Position numbers and translations under genes: made by a program. DNA of 8,322 bases from positions 1 through 8,322 of the forward strand of contig JAQBNX010000365.1 in assembly GCA_028288385.1 (NCBI GenBank), in the 5' to 3' direction. This document shows, in pieces, positions 1 to 7,752 of this stretch; position 1 is the first letter of the stretch, and each line of letters opens with the position of its first letter. The notes below the pieces were generated by a model. That model searched no databases. It saw only the letters and a list, made by a program, of their open reading frames with translations, and had not been told where the DNA came from. Origin of the DNA: Spirosoma sp. Lineage in GTDB: Bacteria; Bacteroidota; Bacteroidia; Cytophagales; Spirosomataceae.

Positions 1-95
1 AGAGAAATAAAATTATTGACCGCTTTAGGTGCGTCTTTCTCATAAAACTCAATGAGCATGGTGCCCTTATCGGTATTCATTTGTGCCTTTGGCAT
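1..95 (-). CDS. Peptidyl-prolyl cis-trans isomerase, cyclophilin type (partial, N-terminus only)
   Basis: Reading leftwards from the ATG at 95, 31 codons are visible before the window edge, starting MPKAQMNTDKGTMLIEFYEK and continuing to DAPKAVNNFIS. This is the N-terminal beta-strand and first helix of a cyclophilin: the 'T-x-K-G-x-M-x-I-E-F-Y-E-K-D-A-P-K-x-V-x-N-F' pattern is characteristic of the small bacterial family that isomerises Xaa-Pro bonds during protein folding. There is no signal peptide, so a cytoplasmic enzyme is expected. The catalytic arginine and the rest of the domain lie outside the window. An in-frame stop occurs upstream on the same strand (near 143) with no ATG between, which supports the ATG at 95; a second in-frame ATG at 80 is possible but would trim the first strand. 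The gene is transcribed divergently from the efflux operon. The family call is firm; the exact paralogue cannot be told. Confidence 0.8.
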   Translation of the reverse strand, partial: MPKAQMNTDKGTMLIEFYEKDAPKAVNNFIS

Positions 96-119
96 AGTGA
101 AGCTGATTTTGTTGAAAAG

Positions 120-127
120 CAAAATTA
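120..127 (-). promoter_or_regulatory. Possible Bacteroidota -7 promoter element for the cyclophilin gene
   Basis: On the minus strand the octamer TAATTTTG matches the Bacteroidota primary-sigma -7 consensus TAnnTTTG exactly. It lies 24 bases upstream of the ATG at 95, which would give a short leader of about 18 bases. No well-spaced -33 TTG is seen: the nearest TTG ends 14 bases upstream, closer than usual. A chance match in AT-rich DNA remains possible. Confidence 0.35.
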
Positions 128-210
128 CGACGATTTGCGGTCAATAAGCCATGTTGTCAGCTGAGTACGAAGCTGCATTTATCTTCCTTATGCTAGGGTC
201 GTTTCAAACG

Positions 211-268
211 CCTAACTTTAGGTTATTCAAATCTATTGAAAACGATAAATAATTAATTCTTTGAATAA
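211..268. repeat. Cluster of short inverted repeats upstream of the efflux operon
   Basis: Three overlapping dyads are visible. CCTAA-CT-TTAGG (211-222) has perfect 5-base arms. TTCAA-ATCTA-TTGAA (226-240) has 5-base arms and a 5-base spacer. TTATTCAAA (223-231) pairs perfectly with TTTGAATAA (260-268) across 28 bases. The octamer TTATTCAA also recurs at 362-369. Such dyads could be operators for a TetR- or AraC-type regulator of the pump, but arms this short arise by chance in AT-rich DNA, so function is speculative. Confidence 0.3.
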
Positions 269-449
269 GTCAATTTTTGAATGCGTATTTATCCTGATTA
301 TAGAGTAAATTGCCTGAAATTGGCCTTATTATAAAACCACACAATCGTCCTAATCCCGTAATTATTCAATTTATACTCATTCACAAATAATCCTTTGGGT
401 AGAATCCTACCCGTATTTTCTGCAATTACACTCTTATGGTTAATTTACT

Positions 450-3400
450 ATGTGGATTGTCCGCTTAGCCTTAGAAAAAAAATACACCATCGCGGTCATG
501 GCGCTGCTCATTATTATTATGGGTGGCCTGTCTATTTCACAGATGCCAACGGATATTTTTCCGCGCATCAACATCCCGGTTGTCACGGTATTATGGGGTT
601 ATAATGGCCTATCGACCAACGAAATGGAGAAGATGATTACAAACTTCTCTGAAACGTCAATTATTAACAACGTCGGTGACATTCAACGAGTTGAATCGCA
701 GACCTACAACGGTACGGCGGCCATAAAACTTTTCTTTCAGCCGACGGTAAAAATAGAAGAAGCGATTGCGCAGGTGACGGCCATTTCGCAGACGATTCTG
801 ATCAGAATGCCCCCTGGCACGCAGCCACCCCTAATTGTTCGCTACAATGCCACCGATGTTCCGGTGCTCCAATTAGGTTTGTCGTCCGACAGTCTGACCG
901 AGCCACAAATTACCGATTACGCTCAAACCCGGGTCCGGCCCCAGATATCGACCGTTCCCGGTAGTCGGTTGTCACAAGCCTTTGGAGGCAAAACACGTCA
1001 GATAGCGGTCGATCTGGAGCCAGATCAGCTAGTGGCCTACAACGTAACGCCGGAGGAAGTGGTCACAGCGGTGTCGGCTCAGAATCTAACCTTGCCTACG
1101 GGTTCATTGCGGGTTGCTGATCGCGAATACAACGTGCGACTGAATTCCAAGCCCGACGTTATCTCCACGCTGAATGACATCCCTATAAAAGTTATTGGTG
1201 GCACAACCGTTCACATGCGCGATGTGGCCAACGTTCACGATGGAGCCGCAGTACAGGCCAATATTGTGAAGCAGGACGGTAGTAAGGGCGTACTGATGAG
1301 CATCGTTAAGACCGGTAATGCGTCGACAACGCAGATTGTGGATAAAATTCGCAATCAGATACTACCCACTGTTCGGGCGGCTGCTCCATCTAATCTCCGC
1401 ATTCAGGCACTCTTCGACCAATCCATTTTCGTACGGGCCTCAATCAAGGGCGTGCTGGTTGAAGGCCTGATAGCAGGCCTGCTTACGGCAGCCATGATTC
1501 TTTTGTTTCTGGGAAGCTGGCGCAGTACGTTCATCGTCGCGGTTTCAATTCCCCTGTCGATTTTGTCGTCGCTTATTGCACTGTACCTGCTCGGCGAAAC
1601 CCTGAATATTCAGACGCTTGGTGGACTGGCGTTGGCCATTGGCATCTTAGTTGACGATGCAACGGTGACCATCGAAAACATTCACCGCAATGAAGAATTA
1701 GGTTTGCCGCTGCGACAGGCTATTCTGGAGGGTGCACAGCAAATTGCCACACCAACCCTGGTATCGACGCTGACAATATGTATCGTTTTTACATCCGTAC
1801 TGTTCCTTGAAGGACCAGCCCGGTTTCTATTCGGACCACTGGCCGAGGCCGTGGTGTTTGCTATGCTGGCTTCCTACGTCTTATCGCGGACGCTGGTGCC
1901 TGCCTTAGCCGATCTGATGCTTAAAGGTGAAAGCGCCCACCAGCCGTTGGATGACCTAACATCAAAGAAGCCCAACGCTTTTGCCCGTGTTTACAACCGC
2001 TTCAATCGGGGTTTCGACCGCTTTCAGGACCGCTACATGGGAGCACTGATATGGGTACTTACCAATCGCCGAACGGTGCTAGCTGTTTTTGTCGCCGTTG
2101 TTGCGTTTACAGTCGTTTTATTGCCATTTGTCGGCCGCGATTTCTTCCCACGCGTCGATGCAGGGCAGATTAAGCTGCATCTGCGGGCCCCAGCCGGTAC
2201 GCGGCTCGAAGCTACCGAGCAAGTGACGGCACAAACCGCGGAGATAGTACGTAGTGTGATTCCTGAAGATGAAATTGGCTCCATTATCAGTAATATAGGC
2301 CTCACGTCGGAGCGATATAACTTTATTTTTACCGACAATTCGTCGCTTGGCGCGGCCGATGCCGAACTGCTTATCTCACTCAGTGACGAACGCTCCCGAC
2401 CTACCGACGACTACATCCGCGAACTGCGCGCACGACTGCGGGAGGAAATGCCCGATGTAACGTACTTCTTCCTGCCGGCGGATATAGTCAGCCAGATTCT
2501 GAACTTCGGCCTGACGTCGGCCATCGATGTGCAGGTATCCGGCTTCGACCGGGCTAACAACCTCACCGTTGCCCGCGAGCTTCGCGATAAGATTGCTCAG
2601 ATTCCCGGAGCGGTAGACGTTCACTTGCACCAGGTGCTCGACGCACCAGAACTGTTCCTCGACGTTGACCGCGAACGGGCCGCCCAGTTTGGATTGACGG
2701 AACAGCGGGTGGCGACGAACATGAACATCTCGCTGAGCGGCACGGGGCAAACGAGGCCAAACTTCTGGCCCGATCCAGTAACGGGTTTTCCTTATCTAAT
2801 TGCTGTGCAAACCCCTCCCTATAAGCTGGATTCGTATGATAAGCTGCTGAGAACGCCCGTCGTGCCAGGTCAGGTAACGCCCCAGTTGCTGAGCAACGTA
2901 ACGACGGTAAAGCGATCAACGGCTCCGGTAATTATTAACCGGGTGAACACGCAGCCAGCCTATGACGTATACGCATCCGTCGAGAAAACGGATCTGGGTT
3001 CGGTGGCAAAAGGACTGGAGTCATTAGCCGCCGAGTATAAAACCCGGCTCAAACCCGGAAACATCATTTCAATTCGCGGGCAGGTCGAAAGCATGGAAAG
3101 CGCCTTCAGTCGGCTGGGACTTGGTATTGTGTTTGCTGCCCTGCTGGTTTATCTGCTGATGGTGGTCAACTTCCAGTCGTTCCGGTATCCGTTCATTATC
3201 ATTACGGCCTTACCAGGTGCCTTGTGTGGCATGGTCTGGATGCTGTACCTAACCGGCACTACGTTCAGTATTCCGTCGCTGATGGGGGCTATCATGAGCG
3301 TGGGCGTGGCCACGGCAAATAGTATCCTTCTGATTAGCTTTGCCAAAGACCACCTGCCCGCTGTTGGGGGTAATGCGTTTGAAGCCGCTATGGAAGCCGG

Positions 3401-3626
3401 ACGGACGCGGCTACGTCCCATTCTGATGACGGCTATCGCCATGATTATCGGGATGTTGCCCATGTCATTGGGCATAGGCGAAGGGGGTGAACAGAATGCC
3501 CCGCTGGGCCGGGCTGTCATTGGCGGGTTATTACTGGCAACCTGTACCACACTGCTGTTTGTGCCGGTGGTGTTCAGTTATCTGGCCCGCAAAACGAAGC
3601 CGGCAACAAAACCTGAACTCGTTTAA
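450..3626 (+). CDS. Efflux RND transporter permease, HAE1 (AcrB-like) family
   Basis: This is the inner-membrane, proton-driven subunit of a tripartite drug/small-molecule efflux pump. Its 1058 residues are full length for the family. TM1 lies at about 11-28, followed by a large periplasmic porter/docking loop; TM2-6 fall within about 336-487, TM7 at about 541-560, a second periplasmic loop starts with the RDFFPRVDAGQ motif (563-573), and TM8-12 occupy about 891-1045. The TM4 motif LVDDATV carries both proton-relay aspartates (D402, D403, equivalent to AcrB D407/D408). This DD signature separates it from the heavy-metal HME/CusA type, which has a single aspartate there. R987 and T994 match AcrB R971/T978, but the TM10 lysine (AcrB K940) is alanine (A956, motif GVATANSILL). 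The start MWIVRLAL is typical of the family, with the first helix right behind it. It is the first gene of the operon; the stop lies 2 bases before the next ATG. The substrate is unknown. Confidence 0.96.
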   Translation: MWIVRLALEKKYTIAVMALLIIIMGGLSISQMPTDIFPRINIPVVTVLWGYNGLSTNEMEKMITNFSETSIINNVGDIQRVESQTYNGTAAIKLFFQPTVKIEEAIAQVTAISQTILIRMPPGTQPPLIVRYNATDVPVLQLGLSSDSLTEPQITDYAQTRVRPQISTVPGSRLSQAFGGKTRQIAVDLEPDQLVAYNVTPEEVVTAVSAQNLTLPTGSLRVADREYNVRLNSKPDVISTLNDIPIKVIGGTTVHMRDVANVHDGAAVQANIVKQDGSKGVLMSIVKTGNASTTQIVDKIRNQILPTVRAAAPSNLRIQALFDQSIFVRASIKGVLVEGLIAGLLTAAMILLFLGSWRSTFIVAVSIPLSILSSLIALYLLGETLNIQTLGGLALAIGILVDDATVTIENIHRNEELGLPLRQAILEGAQQIATPTLVSTLTICIVFTSVLFLEGPARFLFGPLAEAVVFAMLASYVLSRTLVPALADLMLKGESAHQPLDDLTSKKPNAFARVYNRFNRGFDRFQDRYMGALIWVLTNRRTVLAVFVAVVAFTVVLLPFVGRDFFPRVDAGQIKLHLRAPAGTRLEATEQVTAQTAEIVRSVIPEDEIGSIISNIGLTSERYNFIFTDNSSLGAADAELLISLSDERSRPTDDYIRELRARLREEMPDVTYFFLPADIVSQILNFGLTSAIDVQVSGFDRANNLTVARELRDKIAQIPGAVDVHLHQVLDAPELFLDVDRERAAQFGLTEQRVATNMNISLSGTGQTRPNFWPDPVTGFPYLIAVQTPPYKLDSYDKLLRTPVVPGQVTPQLLSNVTTVKRSTAPVIINRVNTQPAYDVYASVEKTDLGSVAKGLESLAAEYKTRLKPGNIISIRGQVESMESAFSRLGLGIVFAALLVYLLMVVNFQSFRYPFIIITALPGALCGMVWMLYLTGTTFSIPSLMGAIMSVGVATANSILLISFAKDHLPAVGGNAFEAAMEAGRTRLRPILMTAIAMIIGMLPMSLGIGEGGEQNAPLGRAVIGGLLLATCTTLLFVPVVFSYLARKTKPATKPELV

Positions 3627-3628
3627 CC

Positions 3629-3943
3629 ATGCACATAATCTATCATGTAGTGCCGGCAGAGACCTGGCTCGTGTTCGATGGCGAACCGACTTACGAAGCG
3701 GATAGTTTACGGAGCGAGGGGTTCATCCATCTGTCGGAGCAACAGCAGGTAGCCGGCGTACTCGACCGGTACTACCAAAACGTCCCGAACTTATTGCTAC
3801 TGCATATCGACCCGGCTAAGCTGACGCATGAACTCAGGTATGAAGCGGCCAGCAATGGTGAACTGTTTCCGCATGTATATGGCCCAATTAATAAAGATGC
3901 GGTGATTGAGATAGAAAAAATAGTTGTTAATAATGACAGATGA
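3629..3943 (+). CDS. DUF952 family protein
   Basis: A 104-residue soluble protein without signal peptide or membrane segment, so presumably cytoplasmic. It matches the DUF952 pattern throughout: IYHVVPAETW at 4-13, the signature GFIHLS at 31-36, a hydrophobic strand LLLLHID at 55-61 and FPHVYGPI at 80-87. Length is normal for this small single-domain family, whose biochemical role is not established; the fold has been compared with ADP-ribosyl-transfer-like folds, but I see no catalytic motif that allows a claim. It starts 2 bases after the permease stop, and its own stop overlaps the ATG of the adaptor gene (ATGA), so it is translated as an integral member of the efflux operon. Whether it acts on the pump, on the exported compound or merely rides along cannot be told. 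No Shine-Dalgarno sequence precedes the start. Family call strong; function unknown. Confidence 0.88.
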   Translation: MHIIYHVVPAETWLVFDGEPTYEADSLRSEGFIHLSEQQQVAGVLDRYYQNVPNLLLLHIDPAKLTHELRYEAASNGELFPHVYGPINKDAVIEIEKIVVNNDR

Positions 3944-5037
3944 AATTACTTAAGATTATCATTCCTCTACTGCTGCTGGTCGCGTTGTTTGTCTTTGCGG
4001 GGGTCCTGCCTCGTATGCGTAATGCCAAGCAGCTAAAAGCAGAAGCCAGTGCCGAGAAGAGCCGCGATCCCATTGTTAATGCGGTGCCGCTCAAACAGGC
4101 CTCCGACACAACCGGCCTCACGCTGCCGGGGCAAATTCAGCCGTATCGCCAGACGCCCCTGTATGCCCGAACGACGGGATTTCTACGCCGATGGTACGTT
4201 GATATTGGCGCTCAGGTAAAACAAGGTCAGCTTTTGGCAACAATTGATGCACCCGAACTCGATCAGGACATTGCCCGGGCCAGGGCCGATCAGCAACTCG
4301 CCCAAACTAATCTGGACCGACTGGAAAGTGTTAAACTTCCCGGTGCCGTTGCAACCCAGGATATTGACACCCGGAGGTCGGGCGTTTCTGTGGCGAAGGC
4401 AAATCTGGGACGATTGCAGGCACTGAAAGACCTTCAGCAGGTGCGGGCACCGTTCAGCGGGGTTATCACCAGCCGCACCGCCGAAAATGGCAATCTGGTT
4501 TCGCCGGGATCAGGCCAGCCGCTATTTACCATCTCTGAACTGGGAACGCTGCGCGTATTTGTCGATGTGCCACAGACCTATTATCGTTACGTTAAAGTCG
4601 GTATGCCCACTACGGTCATTGTGCCCGAGCTAAAACGAACGCTTCCGGGGAAAGTAGTCCGGACGTCCGGTACGCTACGTAGCGAGTCACGGACGCTGCT
4701 GGCCGAAATTGCTATCCCGAACCCAAAGCAGGAATTGCCATCGGGTCTTTACAGTCAGGTCAAATTCAACGTTATCTCAACGAATGCCCCGGTGCTGATT
4801 CCGGCCAATGCGCTTCAAATAACCCCGCAGGGACCACGCGTAGTGGTAGTGGAGCCAGACCAGCGCATCCGGTTCGTTCCCATTACACTCGGCCGCGATT
4901 ATGGCACCACTATTGAAGCGGCCAGCGGCCTGACCGGTCAGGAGCGCGTAGTAACAAACCCGAACGATCGACTACGCGATGGCCAGAAAGTACGTTTTCG
5001 TCAGACAGCGGCCGAAAAAACAATAGTTCAGCGATGA
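3940..5037 (+). CDS. Efflux RND transporter periplasmic adaptor (membrane fusion protein, HlyD/AcrA type)
   Basis: This 365-residue protein bridges the inner-membrane permease and the outer-membrane channel. Residues 1-24 form a single hydrophobic segment after MKLLK; there is no lipobox cysteine, so it is probably held by an uncleaved signal anchor rather than a lipid, unlike AcrA. Next come the first half of the lipoyl/barrel-sandwich domain (about 60-103, with GFLRRWYVDIGAQVKQGQLL), an alpha-helical hairpin (about 104-166), the second lipoyl half (RAPFSGVITSRTAENGNLV, 169-187), a beta-barrel domain (about 200-280) and a membrane-proximal domain (about 285-354). The lipoyl half-motifs are diagnostic of the family. 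Its ATG overlaps the DUF952 stop by 4 bases and its stop overlaps the next ATG by 4 bases, arguing for translational coupling and balanced synthesis of pump parts. The role as partner of this permease is inferred from the operon. Confidence 0.94.
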   Translation: MKLLKIIIPLLLLVALFVFAGVLPRMRNAKQLKAEASAEKSRDPIVNAVPLKQASDTTGLTLPGQIQPYRQTPLYARTTGFLRRWYVDIGAQVKQGQLLATIDAPELDQDIARARADQQLAQTNLDRLESVKLPGAVATQDIDTRRSGVSVAKANLGRLQALKDLQQVRAPFSGVITSRTAENGNLVSPGSGQPLFTISELGTLRVFVDVPQTYYRYVKVGMPTTVIVPELKRTLPGKVVRTSGTLRSESRTLLAEIAIPNPKQELPSGLYSQVKFNVISTNAPVLIPANALQITPQGPRVVVVEPDQRIRFVPITLGRDYGTTIEAASGLTGQERVVTNPNDRLRDGQKVRFRQTAAEKTIVQR

Positions 5038-6500
5038 GGCAGGTGTTCATTTTGAGTTTGTGGCTCCTAACAGGGTGGGCATCTGCCCAGACTACTGCTG
5101 TTTCCCCAAGTGGCGGGGCCGTTACGCTTCAGCCGGGCACGGGTACAGTTCAACCTTCAACCCCGGCATCTGGCCCGGCGGCCATTCCATCAGCTACGAC
5201 AACCACGGCAGCAGGATTACCCGTTGCTGACCTGTTCGTTGGTGGATTTAACCGGTTCGCCGACCCAACGCTCGAATCGCTGATTCAGTTAGGAATGACC
5301 AACAGCCCTAACCTGCGGGCCGCGTTGAGCCGTCTCGAAGAAGCCAGGATTCGGGTACGTATCGCGCAGTCGTTCCTACAGCCTTCCATTCGCAGTTCGG
5401 CCCTGATTACAACGCAAAGTTTATCGGAGCACCGGCCTCTGGCCATTCCGACGACCACCGACCGGCTTCCCCGTTTTCAGTTAACTACCTACCAGTTATT
5501 GCCAGTCGATGCTACTTACGAGTTAGACCTGTTCAAACGCATTCGGGGTGGGATCACTGTGGCCGATTTACAGGCACAGGCATCTGATGCTGACTATCGG
5601 GCTTTTCGACTTTCGCTGGCGTCGGACATAGCCCGCACGTATCTCTTAATTCGGGGCAACGATGCCGAGCAGGCCGTTTTTGGACGAAACCTGCTGGCCC
5701 GCGATTCTACGTTGTCTATTCTGCGCGAGCGGTTTCGGGTCGGTTTGATAAATCAGATCGATGTGCAGCGGGCCGAAACAGATTACGCGGGTTTGCGCGT
5801 AACCCTTAAAGGGCTTCAGCGTGCGCGTACCGAACTCGTCAATGGCTTAGCCCAGTTGTGCGCGCAGGATCCGGCTACGTTCCAGGTAGCGCCCGGCACA
5901 TTACCCGCTACGGCCCCTACGTTTCCATACGCCAGTCTATCAACCGATTTGTTTTTACGTCGGCCCGATCTGCAGCAGTTTGCCCGTCAGATTCAGATCG
6001 TTGACGCCCAGGCCCTTGTTCAGCAGGCTACGACTCGCCCGCGTGTAAACCTGATTGGATCGGGTGGCTTATTGTCGGGCCGGTTTGGGCCATGGCTGGC
6101 TCCGAGCAGCGCTACGTATCTGGTTGGTGTCAACGCGTCTGTTCCGCTCTACGAAGGCCACCGTAACCGCGAACTGGTGGCCCTGGCCCGGCAGCAGGTA
6201 CAAACCGGGCAGCAAACCTATCAGCAGCAGCTTCAACTGGCGCAGCGTGAAGCCGAAACGGCTCTGGACAACCTTACCCAGCTTCGGGAGCAGATTGACC
6301 TGCAACGCCAGACGATTGCATTAGCTCGCCGAACAGAACAGTATAACCGGGAACTTTATGTTCGTGGACTGGCTACGTACCTCGAAGTATTGGACGCTCA
6401 GCGCACCACTTTAACCAACGAGCAACTATTGGTACAGCTTCGCAGCCAGGAAGTCCAATACGCCGTGGTGTTGCTACGGGCGGTGGGCGGAGACTGGTAA
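5034..6500 (+). CDS. Outer-membrane efflux channel, TolC/NodT (OEP) family
   Basis: A 488-residue outer-membrane channel that completes the tripartite pump. Residues 1-18 form a signal peptidase I-type leader (hydrophobic core, ASA|Q at 16-19). Many NodT/CusC-type channels are lipoproteins, but no lipobox cysteine is present here. Residues 20-62 are a low-complexity Ser/Thr/Pro/Gly/Ala linker. Two OEP repeats follow. The first has SPNLRAALSRLEEARIRV (91-108), YELDLFKRIRGG (162-173) and a long helix through RVGLINQIDVQRAETDY (235-251). The second has LFLRRPDLQQ (306-315), SVPLYEGHRNREL (369-381) and GLATYLEVLDAQRTTLTNEQ (445-464), ending in the family-like AVGGDW. These are conserved family landmarks. 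The start is fixed by the leader and the ATGA overlap with the adaptor gene. It is the last gene of the operon; no clear terminator hairpin is seen in the 89 bases that follow. Confidence 0.94.
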   Translation: MRQVFILSLWLLTGWASAQTTAVSPSGGAVTLQPGTGTVQPSTPASGPAAIPSATTTTAAGLPVADLFVGGFNRFADPTLESLIQLGMTNSPNLRAALSRLEEARIRVRIAQSFLQPSIRSSALITTQSLSEHRPLAIPTTTDRLPRFQLTTYQLLPVDATYELDLFKRIRGGITVADLQAQASDADYRAFRLSLASDIARTYLLIRGNDAEQAVFGRNLLARDSTLSILRERFRVGLINQIDVQRAETDYAGLRVTLKGLQRARTELVNGLAQLCAQDPATFQVAPGTLPATAPTFPYASLSTDLFLRRPDLQQFARQIQIVDAQALVQQATTRPRVNLIGSGGLLSGRFGPWLAPSSATYLVGVNASVPLYEGHRNRELVALARQQVQTGQQTYQQQLQLAQREAETALDNLTQLREQIDLQRQTIALARRTEQYNRELYVRGLATYLEVLDAQRTTLTNEQLLVQLRSQEVQYAVVLLRAVGGDW

Positions 6501-6589
6501 GCACCTATGTAGTATAATATTCCTAAATTTTTAACTTAAATGGCTAAATATTAAGCTATTTTGCGCCTATACTATTCCATTTAGTAACA

Positions 6590-7684
6590 ATGAACAATAC
6601 GTATGTTATCATTATGGCCGGGGGCGTGGGCACACGGTTCTGGCCATTTAGCCGGACGAGCTACCCCAAACAGTTTCATGATGTATTAGGCACCGGCCGC
6701 ACACTTCTTCAACAAACAGCCGACCGGTTCGACGGCATTTGCCCCCCTGAAAATATATTCATCGTTACGAGTACGCTGTATAAAGACCTGTGTCAGCAGC
6801 AATTGCCCCAGCTAACCGTCGATCAGGTACTGTGTGAACCCGTTGCCCGCAATACAGCCCCCTGCATTGCCTACGCCTGTTATAAAATTGCGCAACGCGA
6901 CCCACAGGCAAACATCGTCGTGGCCCCCGCCGACCATATAATTTTAAAAGAAGATGAGTTTAAGCGAACGATCAGCACGGCGCTGGCTGCCACCGGGCAA
7001 CAGGATGTGCTGGTTACGCTTGGCATTCAACCCAGTCGCCCCGACACGGGTTACGGGTATATTCAGTACGTATCCGATGCAGAAAGTGAAACGAACGAAA
7101 CGGAGAGATCGGCAGTACGAAAGGTCAAATGTTTTTTAGAAAAGCCTAACCTTGAATTGGCGCGCCAGTTTGTAGAAAGTGGCGAATTTGTGTGGAATGC
7201 CGGCATTTTCGTCTGGAATGTTAAGGCTATCATCAACGCCTTCACCACGTACCTGCCTGAAGTTGCCGAGATCTTTGCCGAAGGAAACGGCGCTTATTAC
7301 ACCAGCCACGAAAAAGCATTCGTTGACAAGGCCTATTCACTCACCAGGAGCATTTCGATTGATAACGGCGTGATGGAAAAAGCCGATAACGTGTTTGTCG
7401 TGCTGAGTGATTTTGGCTGGTCGGACCTCGGAACGTGGAAGTCACTGTACGAAGCCTCCGACAAAAACGCCGATCAGAACGTAGTGGACGGGCACGTGAT
7501 GCTTTACGATACAAAAAACTGCATAATCAAAACGCCAAAAAACCGGCTGGTGGCCATCAATGGACTGGATGGTTTTATTGTGGCTGAATACGACAACGTC
7601 CTGATGATCTGCCGCAAAGAAGACGAGCAGAAAGTGAAAGCCTTCGTGGCCGATGCCAAAGAGCAGGGCGCAGAATTTGTATAG
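6590..7684 (+). CDS. manC: Mannose-1-phosphate guanylyltransferase (GDP-mannose pyrophosphorylase)
   Basis: This cytoplasmic enzyme joins GTP and mannose 1-phosphate to give GDP-mannose and pyrophosphate, feeding mannose, fucose and related sugars into surface polysaccharides and glycans. At 364 residues it is the short monofunctional form: the nucleotidyltransferase domain plus a short C-terminal beta-helical part (about 285-364), without the phosphomannose isomerase domain of bifunctional AlgA-type enzymes. Signatures in order: GGVGTRFWPFSR (11-22) and PKQF (26-29) for nucleotide binding; CEPVARNTAP (82-91); APADHII (112-118) with the metal-binding aspartate; PDTGYGYI (151-158); FLEKP (182-186); WNAGIF (202-207); SIDNGVMEKA (256-265); GWSDLGTW (276-283). 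All expected motifs are intact. It lies 89 bases after the efflux operon, probably with its own promoter, and ends before a strong terminator, so it looks monocistronic. The family is certain; the symbol manC follows common usage for this enzyme. Confidence 0.95.
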   Translation: MNNTYVIIMAGGVGTRFWPFSRTSYPKQFHDVLGTGRTLLQQTADRFDGICPPENIFIVTSTLYKDLCQQQLPQLTVDQVLCEPVARNTAPCIAYACYKIAQRDPQANIVVAPADHIILKEDEFKRTISTALAATGQQDVLVTLGIQPSRPDTGYGYIQYVSDAESETNETERSAVRKVKCFLEKPNLELARQFVESGEFVWNAGIFVWNVKAIINAFTTYLPEVAEIFAEGNGAYYTSHEKAFVDKAYSLTRSISIDNGVMEKADNVFVVLSDFGWSDLGTWKSLYEASDKNADQNVVDGHVMLYDTKNCIIKTPKNRLVAINGLDGFIVAEYDNVLMICRKEDEQKVKAFVADAKEQGAEFV

Positions 7685-7712
7685 TGAAGATCAGTTATAT
7701 TGTTTTTGAAAG

Positions 7713-7752
7713 TGGCCAGTTTGTCGTTTTGCGATTGACTGGCTATTTTTTT
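7713..7752 (+). terminator. Intrinsic terminator after the guanylyltransferase gene
   Basis: An 8-base-pair stem, TGGCCAGT (7713-7720) with ACTGGCTA (7738-7745), contains one G-T wobble and encloses a 17-base loop. It is followed directly by seven Ts (7746-7752). It begins 29 bases after the stop of the guanylyltransferase gene, the expected position for a rho-independent terminator on the plus strand. Confidence 0.8.

Larger units (their letters stand above)
96..449. other. Divergent AT-rich intergenic region, no gene seen
   Basis: These 354 bases separate the leftward cyclophilin gene from the rightward efflux operon and must hold the promoters of both. They are markedly more AT-rich than the flanking genes. 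I see no credible ORF, tRNA or small-RNA signature. The right half should contain the operon promoter, but no exact TAnnTTTG is found on the plus strand: the nearest forms are AATTTTTG at 272-279 and ATCCTTTG at 390-397, each imperfect and without a correctly spaced -33 TTG. Short inverted repeats cluster at 211-268 and are listed separately. No regulator gene is present in the window. Confidence 0.6.

Noticed and set aside
395..604. Small plus-strand frame overlapping the permease start
   Set aside because: Its start and reading frame overlap the well-supported N-terminus of the permease in a different frame, and the translation resembles no known protein.
2033..3550. Several open frames on the minus strand inside the permease gene (for example 2376-2750, 2563-2919 and 3149-3550)
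   Set aside because: They lie wholly within a full-length, strongly conserved RND gene; their translations show no recognisable family and have skewed composition, as expected for antisense shadows.
450..3626. Heavy-metal (CusA/HME) efflux permease
   Set aside because: The TM4 motif carries two adjacent aspartates (LVDDATV) as in HAE1 pumps, not the single-aspartate form of CusA-type proteins, and I saw no metal-binding methionine pattern.
6556..6563. CTATTTTG as a promoter -7 element for the guanylyltransferase gene
   Set aside because: It is one base short of the TAnnTTTG spacing and has no TTG at the expected -33 distance, so it is too weak to annotate.
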